DNA from: an uncultured bacterium
GTDB lineage: Bacteria; Patescibacteriota; Minisyncoccia; Phycocordibacterales; UBA9973
Direction: 5' to 3'
Length of the DNA stretch: 11,244 bases
Assembly: GCA_903895055.1 (NCBI GenBank)
Contig: CAITSL010000020.1
Location: 1 to 11,244 of the forward strand
Shown: positions 1 to 6,430 of the stretch, piece after piece
How positions within the stretch are numbered: position 1 is the first letter of the stretch
How the letters are laid out: each line of letters starts with the position of its first letter
Made by a program: the position numbers and the translations under genes
Notes under the pieces: model-generated
Told to the model about the DNA's origin: nothing
The model's database searches: none
What the model saw: the letters and a program-made list of their open reading frames with translations, nothing else

Positions 1-855
1 AAAGAAGAAGAAAGAGTAAGAAAAATGATGAAAGATGCTTGGATTGATTTATCAAAAATTATTTTTTATCATGTGAAGTATTTGGATGTTTGGGTGCGTG
101 ACTATGGCCCGATGTTTATTAAAAATGGCAAAGAAAAAGCTTGGGTAAAATGGAATTACAATGGTTATGGAGAGAAATTTCCGGAGCTTATGGGAGACAA
201 TAATATTTTTTTAGATTTAAAAGATTCAATAAATTTCAAAAGGATTGACGCAAATATTGTGCTCGAGGGTGGTGCGATAGATGTGAATGGTTTGGGAACA
301 TTACTCACGACGGAACAATGTTTACTTCTATGTCGCAATAAAACAAAATCCAAAGAAGAAAATAATTTATTTTTGGAAAAATTTCTCGGAGCGAAGAATG
401 TTATTTGGCTCAAATATGGGATAGTGAATGACCATACGGATGGACACATCGATGATGTGGCTCGCTTTGTTGGTCCTTCAAAGATTTTGTGCGCTTATGA
501 AGATGATGAGAAGAATGAAAACTATAAAAGGTTAAATGAAAATTTTGAAATTCTTAAACAGGCATTAGACCAAGATGGAAATAAATTTGAAATAATAAAA
601 TTACCCATGCCGCATATGTTTTATGATAAGGGAGATAAAGGTCATAGTGAAAAGCAGGCTCCTGTGTCGTATGCCAATTTTTATATTGGCAATAAGACTG
701 TTTTGGTTTCTACTTTTAACGATCCGAATGATGAAAAAGCTCTTACCATAATAAAATCTTGTTTTCCAGACAGAGATATCGTGGGGATAGATTGTCGAGA
801 TCTGATTTATGGTGGCGGAGCGATTCACTGCATTACTCAGCAAGAATTTGATTAA
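1..855 (+). CDS. Agmatine deiminase-family protein (5' truncated by window edge)
   Basis: The reading frame is open from base 1, so the start codon lies upstream; 284 residues are visible (family members are usually about 340-370). The protein belongs to the PAD_porph / agmatine deiminase family, which hydrolyses a guanidino group, typically agmatine to N-carbamoylputrescine plus ammonia in polyamine synthesis. Visible signatures, in order, are DVWVRDYGPMF with the active-site Asp, LEGGAIDVNGLGTLLTTE, DHTDGHIDDVARFV with the catalytic His, SYANFYIGN, a DPNDEKA segment, and the terminal YGGGAIHCITQQ with the nucleophilic Cys just before the TAA stop. All expected catalytic elements are present, so it should be active. 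A peptidyl-arginine deiminase of the Porphyromonas type shares the fold, but its secretion signal would lie outside the window and cannot be checked. The Asp-Gly-His-Ile-Asp-Asp motif has Asp where Asn is common. No partner amidase (AguB) is visible. Confidence 0.88.
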   Translation, partial: KEEERVRKMMKDAWIDLSKIIFYHVKYLDVWVRDYGPMFIKNGKEKAWVKWNYNGYGEKFPELMGDNNIFLDLKDSINFKRIDANIVLEGGAIDVNGLGTLLTTEQCLLLCRNKTKSKEENNLFLEKFLGAKNVIWLKYGIVNDHTDGHIDDVARFVGPSKILCAYEDDEKNENYKRLNENFEILKQALDQDGNKFEIIKLPMPHMFYDKGDKGHSEKQAPVSYANFYIGNKTVLVSTFNDPNDEKALTIIKSCFPDRDIVGIDCRDLIYGGGAIHCITQQEFD

Positions 856-877
856 AAAATAATTTTTAGCGTATAAT
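848..877 (+). promoter_or_regulatory. Predicted promoter of sahH, leaderless type
   Basis: A perfect TATAAT lies at 872-877 and a TTGATT -35-like hexamer at 848-853, separated by 18 bp. Only six bases separate the -10 from the ATG at 884, so the predicted +1 is the A of the start codon. The -35 overlaps the end of the preceding gene. No ribosome binding site is present. Prediction only. Confidence 0.6.
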
Positions 878-883
878 GGATTT

Positions 884-2143
884 ATGCAATACGATATCAA
901 AAACATAAAATTAGCCGAGGAGGGTTTAAGGAAAATAAATTGGGCCAAAAAGGATATGCCGGTTTTGCAAGGAATTGCGGAGAATTTCAAAAAAAAGAAA
1001 ATATTTAAAAAAGTTACTATCGGCGCCTGTCTGCATGTGACCGCGGAAACCGCCAATCTTATTATTGCCCTTAAAGAAGGAGGAGCCAATGTCGCGCTTT
1101 GTGCATCCAATCCTTTTTCAACTCAAGATGATGTGGCGGCGGCTTTGGTAAAATATTATAAAGTTCCGGTATTTGCGATAAAAGGAGAAAACACTAAAAA
1201 ATATTTTTCTCATATCAATGCCGTACTTGATGCCAAACCAAATATCACCATGGATGATGGGGCTGATTTGCTTTCTGTCCTTCATAGCGAAAGACCCAAA
1301 CAAGTAGGAAATGTAAAAGGTGGAACCGAAGAAACCACTACTGGAGTAACTCGATTGCGAGCCATGGCCAAAGAAAAGGCGTTACACTATCCGGTAATTG
1401 CGGTTAATGATTCTATGACCAAACATTTTTTTGACAATCGTTATGGGACCGGGCAGTCTACCTTGGACGGCATTATTCGCGCGACCAATAAATTAATTGC
1501 CGGCTCTGTCTTTGTGGTGGCAGGTTATGGTTGGTGCGGTAAAGGACTTGCCATGCGGGCGCGGGGCATGGGCGCAAATGTGATTGTGACCGAGATTGAC
1601 CCCGTTAAAGCGATTGAGGCTTCGATGGATGGGTTTCGAGTGATGAAAATGACGGATGCGGCGCGCGAAGCGGATTTTATTTGTACTGTCACCGGCAATA
1701 CCAGCGTCGTAAGTATTGATGTTTTTAAAACAATCAAAGATGGATGCATTGTTTCAAACTCTGGACATTTTGATGTTGAAATAGATTTGCCGGCGCTTGC
1801 AAAAATAACCAAACAGAAAAAAGTACTTCGCAATATGGTGGAAGAATATGAATTAAAGAACGGCAAGAAGATTTTTGTTTTAGCCGAAGGAAGACTGGTA
1901 AATCTAAGTTGCGCCGAAGGCCATCCCTCGAGCGTGATGGATATGAGTTTTGCCAACCAAGCATTGGCGGTAGAATATATTTTGAAAAATTATAAAAACT
2001 TATCATGCGAGGTGCATATATTACCTGAGGTTCTCGATCGAAAAATTGCTGTTTTAAAACTAAAAAGTTTAGGAATCAGAATAGATACCTTAACCAAGCG
2101 CCAAGAAAAATATTTATCAGGCTGGCGTGAAGGGACAATTTAA
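884..2143 (+). CDS. ahcY: Adenosylhomocysteinase (S-adenosyl-L-homocysteine hydrolase)
   Basis: Cytosolic NAD-dependent enzyme that reversibly splits S-adenosylhomocysteine, the by-product of SAM-dependent methylation, into adenosine and homocysteine. At 419 residues it is full length. The catalytic set can be read by alignment with the human enzyme (offset about six): His51 in HVTAETANL, Asp125 in MDDGADL, Glu150 in GGTEETTTGV, Lys180 and Asp184 in NDSMTKHFFDNRYG, and Asn340/His347 in NLSCAEGHPSSVMDM. The Rossmann NAD site is GYGWCGKG at 214-221 with the ribose-binding Glu237. The C terminus ends in KYLSGWREGTI and lacks the PDHYRY-type tail whose Lys and Tyr reach the NAD of a neighbouring subunit in eukaryotic and many bacterial enzymes; this resembles the archaeal/Thermotoga form. 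The ATG at 884 is chosen because TATAAT sits immediately upstream. The next gene, a sugar/nucleoside kinase, starts 12 bases after the stop. S-inosylhomocysteine as substrate (known for a methanogen homologue) cannot be excluded. Confidence 0.96.
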   Translation: MQYDIKNIKLAEEGLRKINWAKKDMPVLQGIAENFKKKKIFKKVTIGACLHVTAETANLIIALKEGGANVALCASNPFSTQDDVAAALVKYYKVPVFAIKGENTKKYFSHINAVLDAKPNITMDDGADLLSVLHSERPKQVGNVKGGTEETTTGVTRLRAMAKEKALHYPVIAVNDSMTKHFFDNRYGTGQSTLDGIIRATNKLIAGSVFVVAGYGWCGKGLAMRARGMGANVIVTEIDPVKAIEASMDGFRVMKMTDAAREADFICTVTGNTSVVSIDVFKTIKDGCIVSNSGHFDVEIDLPALAKITKQKKVLRNMVEEYELKNGKKIFVLAEGRLVNLSCAEGHPSSVMDMSFANQALAVEYILKNYKNLSCEVHILPEVLDRKIAVLKLKSLGIRIDTLTKRQEKYLSGWREGTI

Positions 2144-2155
2144 TTTTATAGTTGA

Positions 2156-3010
2156 ATGAAAGATAAAAAAAGAAAAATTCTGGTGGTTGGTTCGGTGGTT
2201 CGGGATATTGTTCGTTCACCGGTAGGTTTAGAAAAAGAATTTCCCGGTGGCACTGGTGGAAATATAGCTTACGGGCTCGGAATGCTTGGGCTCGCGCCTA
2301 GTCTTTTTTCAGTAGTTGGCGAGGATTTTAATCTTAAATATTCCAAACATTTAAAGAAAAATGGAGTAGATTTGAAAGTTCACGTTGATCCGAGAGATAA
2401 AACCGCTGTATTTTACATCGGCACTGGCCAAGAAGGTGTCCATAATGAATCATGGAAACCGAATGTCTTCAATAAAATAGAAAAAATTCCCTTAGGTAAA
2501 AAAATCAATGAAAAGGAATTTAAAGAAATCAAAATTGCCATATTCTCGCCCGGCACGCCGAAAAGTACTGAACGACATATGCGAGAGTTTCATAAAAAGA
2601 AAAAAGAAGCGATAGTTATTTTTGATCCGGGGCAGATGATAAGTATGTATACAAAAAAACAATTCAAGACCTGTGTTAAACTCGCGGATATTTTGATCTT
2701 GAATGAATTTGAATTTGTCGAGGCAGAAAAAATCTTCAAATATGATTTACTAAAATCTCTTAAAAATAAAATTTTGATCAAAACCTTGGGGCATAAAGGG
2801 AGCACGATCCATAAGAACGGGGAAGTTATTTTTATTGAAGCAATTAAACCGAAAAAAGTGGTGAATGCCGTTGGGGCAGGCGATGCTTACCGAGCCGGAC
2901 TTATTTTCGGACTCTCCAATGAAATTGCTCTTGAAGAAGCCTGTAAATTAGGCGCGCTTCTTGCCTCAAAAAATATCGAATATCACGGTTGTCAAGAATA
3001 CAAAATATAA
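2156..3010 (+). CDS. PfkB-family carbohydrate/nucleoside kinase, probable adenosine kinase
   Basis: Ribokinase-fold kinase of 284 residues that transfers phosphate from ATP to a hydroxymethyl group. Visible family marks are the substrate-side GGTGGNIAYGLGMLG at 31-45 (PfkB signature 1), the NEFE form of the NXXE metal/phosphate motif at 183-186, and VNAVGAGDAYRAG at 236-248 (signature 2), where Asp243 is the catalytic base. The usual DTxGAGD reads NAVGAGD. Substrate cannot be read from sequence, but the position 12 bases after adenosylhomocysteinase and before SAM synthetase strongly suggests adenosine: phosphorylation to AMP would pull the SAH hydrolase reaction forward and recover the purine. 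It also resembles broad nucleoside kinases of archaea. There is no Shine-Dalgarno at the ATG; expression is probably from the ahcY transcript. Ribokinase or another sugar kinase is the main alternative. Confidence 0.87.
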   Translation: MKDKKRKILVVGSVVRDIVRSPVGLEKEFPGGTGGNIAYGLGMLGLAPSLFSVVGEDFNLKYSKHLKKNGVDLKVHVDPRDKTAVFYIGTGQEGVHNESWKPNVFNKIEKIPLGKKINEKEFKEIKIAIFSPGTPKSTERHMREFHKKKKEAIVIFDPGQMISMYTKKQFKTCVKLADILILNEFEFVEAEKIFKYDLLKSLKNKILIKTLGHKGSTIHKNGEVIFIEAIKPKKVVNAVGAGDAYRAGLIFGLSNEIALEEACKLGALLASKNIEYHGCQEYKI

Positions 3011-3016
3011 AAATGT

Positions 3017-3044
3017 TTGCTTAAAAATTTAGATTTGTTATTAT
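3017..3044 (+). promoter_or_regulatory. Predicted promoter of metK
   Basis: TTGCTT at 3017-3022 is followed after 16 bp by TATTAT at 3039-3044, preceded by TGT, an extended -10 (TGn). Eight bases separate the -10 from the ATG at 3053, so the transcript would be leaderless or nearly so. The site helps choose the start: an in-frame TTG at 3017 falls on the -35 and is unlikely to be translated. Confidence 0.55.
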
Positions 3045-3052
3045 TTTTAAAT

Positions 3053-3994
3053 ATGATTAAGACAGCAGAATTTGTAAGCCCAGGGCACCCAGATAAAATT
3101 TGTGATTTTATTGCGGATTCTATTTTAGATGCATATTTAGAAGGAGATAAAGATAGCCGGTCAGGAGTAGAAGTGATGGGTGGCCACAATCTGATTGTCA
3201 TCAACGGCGAAGTTACGAGTAAAGTCCATCCGGATTTAGAATCTTTGGTTAAAAAAATTGTCGGGAATGATTATAGAGTTATTGTAAATTTATCCAAACA
3301 AAGCCCCGAAATTGCCCAAGGGGTGGATACCGGTGGGGCAGGCGACCAAGGCATTATGAAAGGGTATGCGACCTCGGAAACAAAAAGTTTTTTGCCTAAA
3401 GAATATGAACTGGCTAGAAATTTATGTCAAAAAGTTTATGAAAAGTATCCCTATGACGGAAAAACGCAAGTCACCTTGGATGGCGACATTGTGAAAACAG
3501 TGGTGGTAAGTTTTCAAAATTCAAAAAATGAAGAATTACTTCCGTTAGTGAAAAGCATAATTGAAGCGGACGAATATTTAATTAATCCGGCCGGAGAATG
3601 GGATCTAGGCAGTTTTGATGCGGATACCGGACTCTCTGGCAGGAAATTGGTGATAGATAATTATGGACCGGAAATTCCGATCGGGGGTGGTTCTTTTTCC
3701 GGGAAAGACTATACCAAAGTGGATCGCTCGGGCGCTTACATGGCTCGCAAAATTGCACTTGATTTTGTCAGGGCAGGTGTTGCCAAAGAAGTTTTTGTAA
3801 AATTGGCATATGCGATAGGGAAACCAGAACCGGTTATGGCTACTGCAGTTCTCGATGGAATGGAAACAAAAATTGAAGGCTACGACCTGACACCAAGGGG
3901 CATAAAAAAACTATTATGTTTAGATAATGTCAAATTTGCCAAAACCGCCAAATGGGGCCACTTCGGCCACCCAGAATTTCCTTGGGAGCAATAA
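3053..3994 (+). CDS. metK: S-adenosylmethionine synthetase (methionine adenosyltransferase), short form
   Basis: Makes S-adenosylmethionine from methionine and ATP, releasing phosphate and pyrophosphate. With the ATG at 3053 the protein has 313 residues, against 384 in E. coli. Family motifs are clear: FVSPGHPDKICD at 7-18 with the catalytic His12, SKQSPEIAQGVD, GAGDQGIMKGYAT at 95-107, GKTQVT at 136-141 containing the conserved Lys, INPAGEWDLGSFDADTGLSGRK, GGGSFSGKDYTKVDRSGAY at 211-229 (phosphate-binding), YAIGKPEP, and the terminal WGHFGHPEFPWE. The missing length is spread: the gating loop between GVD and GAGDQG is reduced to TG, the middle domain is shorter, and the C-terminal tail ends just after PWE. 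The reading frame is intact and the active-site residues are kept, so this looks like natural reduction, not decay. It lies 42 bases after the kinase, with its own predicted promoter, and its stop is one base from the cysS stop on the other strand. Confidence 0.95.
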   Translation: MIKTAEFVSPGHPDKICDFIADSILDAYLEGDKDSRSGVEVMGGHNLIVINGEVTSKVHPDLESLVKKIVGNDYRVIVNLSKQSPEIAQGVDTGGAGDQGIMKGYATSETKSFLPKEYELARNLCQKVYEKYPYDGKTQVTLDGDIVKTVVVSFQNSKNEELLPLVKSIIEADEYLINPAGEWDLGSFDADTGLSGRKLVIDNYGPEIPIGGGSFSGKDYTKVDRSGAYMARKIALDFVRAGVAKEVFVKLAYAIGKPEPVMATAVLDGMETKIEGYDLTPRGIKKLLCLDNVKFAKTAKWGHFGHPEFPWEQ

Positions 3995-3995
3995 T

Positions 3996-5375
3996 TTATA
4001 TTTTATTTATTTTATATCCCTCGGAAGAGTCTTTTACTTCGTAGCCCAGCGAATTTATTTTGGCGCGAAGGTCGTCGGATTTTTGGAAATCTTTGTTTTT
4101 GCGGGCAAGTTCGCGTTCTTCGGAAAGTTTGATTATTTTACTTGGGATTTTTTCTTCTTTTAAATTTTTGAAACCCAAACTTAAGACTTTATCAAAATCC
4201 AAAATGGTGGCTTTTTTATCGGCTCCCGAAATATTTTCGTCTTTTATCAAATCCCACAAAAGCGACAACGCTCTCGGTGTATCCAAATCATCTCCCAGAT
4301 ATTCTTTAAATTTTGTTTGATATTCTTTGTTTACTTTTCCTTTTTTAATGTGGAGTTCAATGTACAAATTATAAAGGCGTTTCAAGGCTATTTCTGCGCC
4401 CTCCAGGGCTTCCCAGTTGAAGTTCATTTTAGTGCGATAATTGGCCATGAGTAACCAAAAGCGATAAGCTATAGGTTCAATATTTTTTTCAACTAAAGTA
4501 TTTAATTTGAAAAAATTGTCATCCGATTTGGCCATTTTCGCTCCGGCAATATCCACAAATTCATTGTGGAGCCAATAGCGCACAAAGGGTCTTTTGCCTG
4601 TAGCGCATTCCGACTGAGCGATTTCGTTGGTATGGTGCACGAATATATGGTCAATACCTCCCGTGTGGATATCAAACTGTTCACCCAAGAATTTTATGGA
4701 CATGGCAGAACATTCAATGTGCCAACCCGGGAAACCGTTGCCCCAAGGAGAAGGAAAGCCAATGCTATCCGAAAATTTCCAAAGAGCAAAATCTTCCGGA
4801 TTTTTTTTCTCCACATTTTTTTCTAGACGAGATAGAGCATCATCTGTGTTTGTTTTCTTTCCCCGAAGTTCCCCATAATTTTTATCTTTCGATATGTCAA
4901 AATAAATTCCGTCGCTTATTTTATAGGTATATCCTTTTTTCTCTAATTTTTTTATAAGTTTTATGTCTTCAGCTATATAGTCACTCGCAAAATACATTCC
5001 GCTCGGCATTTCAATATTTAATTTTTCCAAATCTTCCTTGAATTTTTTGGTGTAAAATTCCGCCATTTCTCTCATATTTTCCAATGTAAGTTTTTTTCCT
5101 TCTCTTTCGAGTCCTTTGGTCATTTTATCTTCACCGGAATCTCGATCGCTTGAGAGATGCCCGATGTCCGTAATATTCATTATCTGGAGCACGGCAAATC
5201 CAGAATATTCCAAAGTCTTTCGCAAAACATCCGCAAAAACATAAGCGCGCAAATTGCCGATATGTGCATAGTTGTAGACTGTCGGTCCGCAAGTGTACAT
5301 TTTTACCTTGCTTTTGTTTATCGGAGAAAATTCTTCCTTTTGTCGGGATAAAGTATTGTAAAATATTAATGACAT
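3996..5375 (-). CDS. cysS: Cysteinyl-tRNA synthetase
   Basis: Class I synthetase charging tRNA-Cys, 459 residues (E. coli 461). The Rossmann catalytic domain has HIGN at 38-41 as the HIGH motif. The zinc site that discriminates cysteine is complete: Cys29 (MYTCGPTVY), Cys222 (GWHIECS), His247 and Glu251 (VHHTNE). The second class I signature reads KMAKS at 280-284, with Ala replacing the Ser of KMSKS, followed by DDNF. The helical DALR-type anticodon-binding part follows from about residue 320 (DDLDTPRAL near 362), and the C terminus has the KSDDLRAKINSLGYEVKD segment common to the family. The gene is transcribed away from rplU, from a divergent 57-base spacer, and ends one base from metK. 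There is no ribosome binding site; the -10 hexamer lies six bases upstream of the ATG. Confidence 0.97.
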   Translation of the reverse strand: MSLIFYNTLSRQKEEFSPINKSKVKMYTCGPTVYNYAHIGNLRAYVFADVLRKTLEYSGFAVLQIMNITDIGHLSSDRDSGEDKMTKGLEREGKKLTLENMREMAEFYTKKFKEDLEKLNIEMPSGMYFASDYIAEDIKLIKKLEKKGYTYKISDGIYFDISKDKNYGELRGKKTNTDDALSRLEKNVEKKNPEDFALWKFSDSIGFPSPWGNGFPGWHIECSAMSIKFLGEQFDIHTGGIDHIFVHHTNEIAQSECATGKRPFVRYWLHNEFVDIAGAKMAKSDDNFFKLNTLVEKNIEPIAYRFWLLMANYRTKMNFNWEALEGAEIALKRLYNLYIELHIKKGKVNKEYQTKFKEYLGDDLDTPRALSLLWDLIKDENISGADKKATILDFDKVLSLGFKNLKEEKIPSKIIKLSEERELARKNKDFQKSDDLRAKINSLGYEVKDSSEGYKINKI

Positions 5376-5381
5376 AATTGA

Positions 5382-5409
5382 ATTATAACAATAGTTTGCA
5401 TTTTTTCAA
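5382..5409 (-). promoter_or_regulatory. Predicted promoter of cysS, leaderless type
   Basis: On the minus strand TTGAAA (5409-5404) is followed after 16 bp by a perfect TATAAT (5387-5382), preceded by TGT, giving an extended -10. Exactly six bases separate it from the ATG at 5375, which places +1 on the start codon. It overlaps the divergent rplU promoter region. Confidence 0.65.
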
Positions 5410-5422
5410 AATATCGTGTAAT
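5395..5422 (+). promoter_or_regulatory. Candidate promoter of rplU
   Basis: TGTAAT at 5417-5422 (or TAATAT two bases further) lies ten bases before the rplU ATG, with a weak TTTGCA at 5395-5400, 16 bp upstream, as possible -35. The GGGG at 5425-5428 could act as a weak ribosome contact. This is less convincing than the cysS promoter that faces it in the same spacer. Confidence 0.4.
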
Positions 5423-5432
5423 ATGGGGCAGT

Positions 5433-5759
5433 ATGACTAAAGAAGAATTTGCCGTAATAAAAACAGGCGGAAAACAATATAAAGTCTCGGAAGGGAGTGT
5501 ACTTTCTATTGAGAAGATAAAAGGGGAATATAAAAAAGGAGATAAGGTTGTTTTTGACAAAGTCCTTTTGGTGGATGACGGAAAGGACGCTACTATCGGT
5601 ACCCCATATATTACAGGAGCCAAAGTTAATGCTGAAATCATGGAAATCGGACGAGAAAGAACAATCTTGGTTATGAAATACAAACAAAAATCACGCTATC
5701 TTCGTCGTAATGGCCATCGCCAACCCTATTTTCAAGTAAAAATAACTTCTATAAAATAA
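5433..5759 (+). CDS. rplU: 50S ribosomal protein L21 (bL21)
   Basis: Structural protein of the large ribosomal subunit that binds 23S rRNA. It has 108 residues (E. coli 103). The N-terminal strand FAVIKTGGKQYKVSEG and the C-terminal rRNA-contacting segment KYKQKSRYLRRNGHRQPYF followed by QVKITSI are the family signatures. A four-residue MTKE extension precedes the usual start region. In most bacteria rplU is followed directly by rpmA (L27); here it stands alone, ends at a strong hairpin and faces recR. It diverges from cysS. Confidence 0.96.
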   Translation: MTKEEFAVIKTGGKQYKVSEGSVLSIEKIKGEYKKGDKVVFDKVLLVDDGKDATIGTPYITGAKVNAEIMEIGRERTILVMKYKQKSRYLRRNGHRQPYFQVKITSIK

Positions 5760-5760
5760 T

Positions 5761-5790
5761 CCTGTCGTTCGCGAACGACGGGGTTTATTG
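5761..5790. terminator. Bidirectional intrinsic terminator between rplU and recR
   Basis: The perfect 16-base palindrome GTCGTTCGCGAACGAC (5764-5779), extended by CC/GG pairs and a T-G wobble, forms a nine-pair stem (5761-5769 with 5774-5782) and a CGCG loop. On the plus strand it is followed by GTTTATTGTCTATT; on the minus strand by ATTATTTTATAG. Both tails are U-rich though broken. It fills the 25-base gap between two converging stop codons, and the recR stop overlaps the plus-strand tail. Confidence 0.75.
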
Positions 5791-6399
5791 TCTATTCTTG
5801 AGGGCGTTTTTTATTGTGTCGTTGTCGGAGTATTCCAGTTCCGTGCCGGTGGAAAGACCTCGGCCGAGAGAGGAAATTTTGATATCTAAAGATTCGGTAA
5901 TATTTTTTAATTCATTTCTAATATAAAAATCAGTATGTTCACCTTGAGGATTTAAGGAAAAGGCTAAAATTATTTCCTTCAATCCTAACTTTGCTTGATT
6001 TTTTACTTGATTTACAAGTTCATTTACCCGAACCATATTTTTAGTATTTTTTTCCACAATCGGTACTAGTCCGCCCAAAATAAAATATTTGCCGTGGTAA
6101 AGTCTGCTTTTACGCACGCTTTCCAAATCGGAATCTTTTTCAATTACCATCAGAGTCGTGTTATCCGTATGTGGATTGGCGCAAATATCACAGAGTTTCT
6201 CGTTATCTTTTCTGATGAAAAACCGGAAACACTCTTTGCATTGTGAAATTTCTTTTTTCAGATCTTTTACCAGAAGCAATAAATTTTCGGTATAAGCAGA
6301 ATTTTTGGACATCAAAAAATAAACAAAACGTTTCGCTTGTCGCTCGCCGATACCAGGGAATTCTTTAAATACTTCGGTTAGTTTTTCTATGGTATCCAT
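5785..6399 (-). CDS. recR: Recombination mediator protein RecR
   Basis: DNA-binding ring protein that works with RecO (and RecF) to load RecA on gapped DNA. Its 204 residues match the usual length. Domains in order: helix-hairpin-helix at about 5-28 with FPGIGERQAKRF; a four-cysteine zinc finger, Cys54, Cys57, Cys70 and Cys73; a Toprim domain from about residue 82 (VIEKDSDLESV with conserved Glu87, GKYFILGG, then LNPQGEHTDFYI); and the conserved C-terminal segment GRGLSTGTELEYSDNDTI ending in KNRQ. It lies 28 bases downstream of dnaB on the same strand and is probably cotranscribed with it, although a -10-like TATAAC also lies six bases before its ATG. No ribosome binding site is seen. Confidence 0.95.
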   Translation of the reverse strand: MDTIEKLTEVFKEFPGIGERQAKRFVYFLMSKNSAYTENLLLLVKDLKKEISQCKECFRFFIRKDNEKLCDICANPHTDNTTLMVIEKDSDLESVRKSRLYHGKYFILGGLVPIVEKNTKNMVRVNELVNQVKNQAKLGLKEIILAFSLNPQGEHTDFYIRNELKNITESLDIKISSLGRGLSTGTELEYSDNDTIKNALKNRQ

Positions 6400-6402
6400 A
6401 TA

Positions 6403-6430
6403 TAAGTTATAAGTTAATAGTTATTATTTA
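6403..6430. repeat. Heptanucleotide tandem repeat between recR and dnaB
   Basis: Four consecutive 7-base units occupy almost the whole spacer: TAAGTTA (6403-6409), TAAGTTA (6410-6416), ATAGTTA (6417-6423) and a diverged TTATTTA (6424-6430) that contains the dnaB stop codon. The first two are identical. The minus-strand reading supplies the TATAAC in front of recR. Confidence 0.5.
6406..6411 (-). promoter_or_regulatory. Possible -10 element before recR
   Basis: TATAAC on the minus strand ends six bases before the recR ATG, the same spacing as in front of ahcY, cysS and dnaB. No good -35 or TGn is seen, and the site lies in a tandem repeat, so the match may be chance. Confidence 0.3.

Noticed and set aside
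1525..1956. 143-codon minus-strand open frame inside ahcY
   Set aside because: It is antisense to strongly conserved catalytic and NAD-binding regions, its protein resembles no family I recognise, and it has no promoter or ribosome binding site; it is a shadow of the real gene.
3017..3052. TTG start for metK giving 12 extra N-terminal residues
   Set aside because: The TTG is the -35 of the predicted promoter and the added residues are AT-driven hydrophobics; the ATG at 3053 starts directly on the conserved MIKTAEFVSPGHPDK region.
3954..3969. GC-rich hairpin near the end of metK as a terminator
   Set aside because: It encodes the conserved WGHFGHP segment, so its bases are explained by the protein, and the nearest T-rich stretch is about 20-30 bases away and inside the opposite gene.
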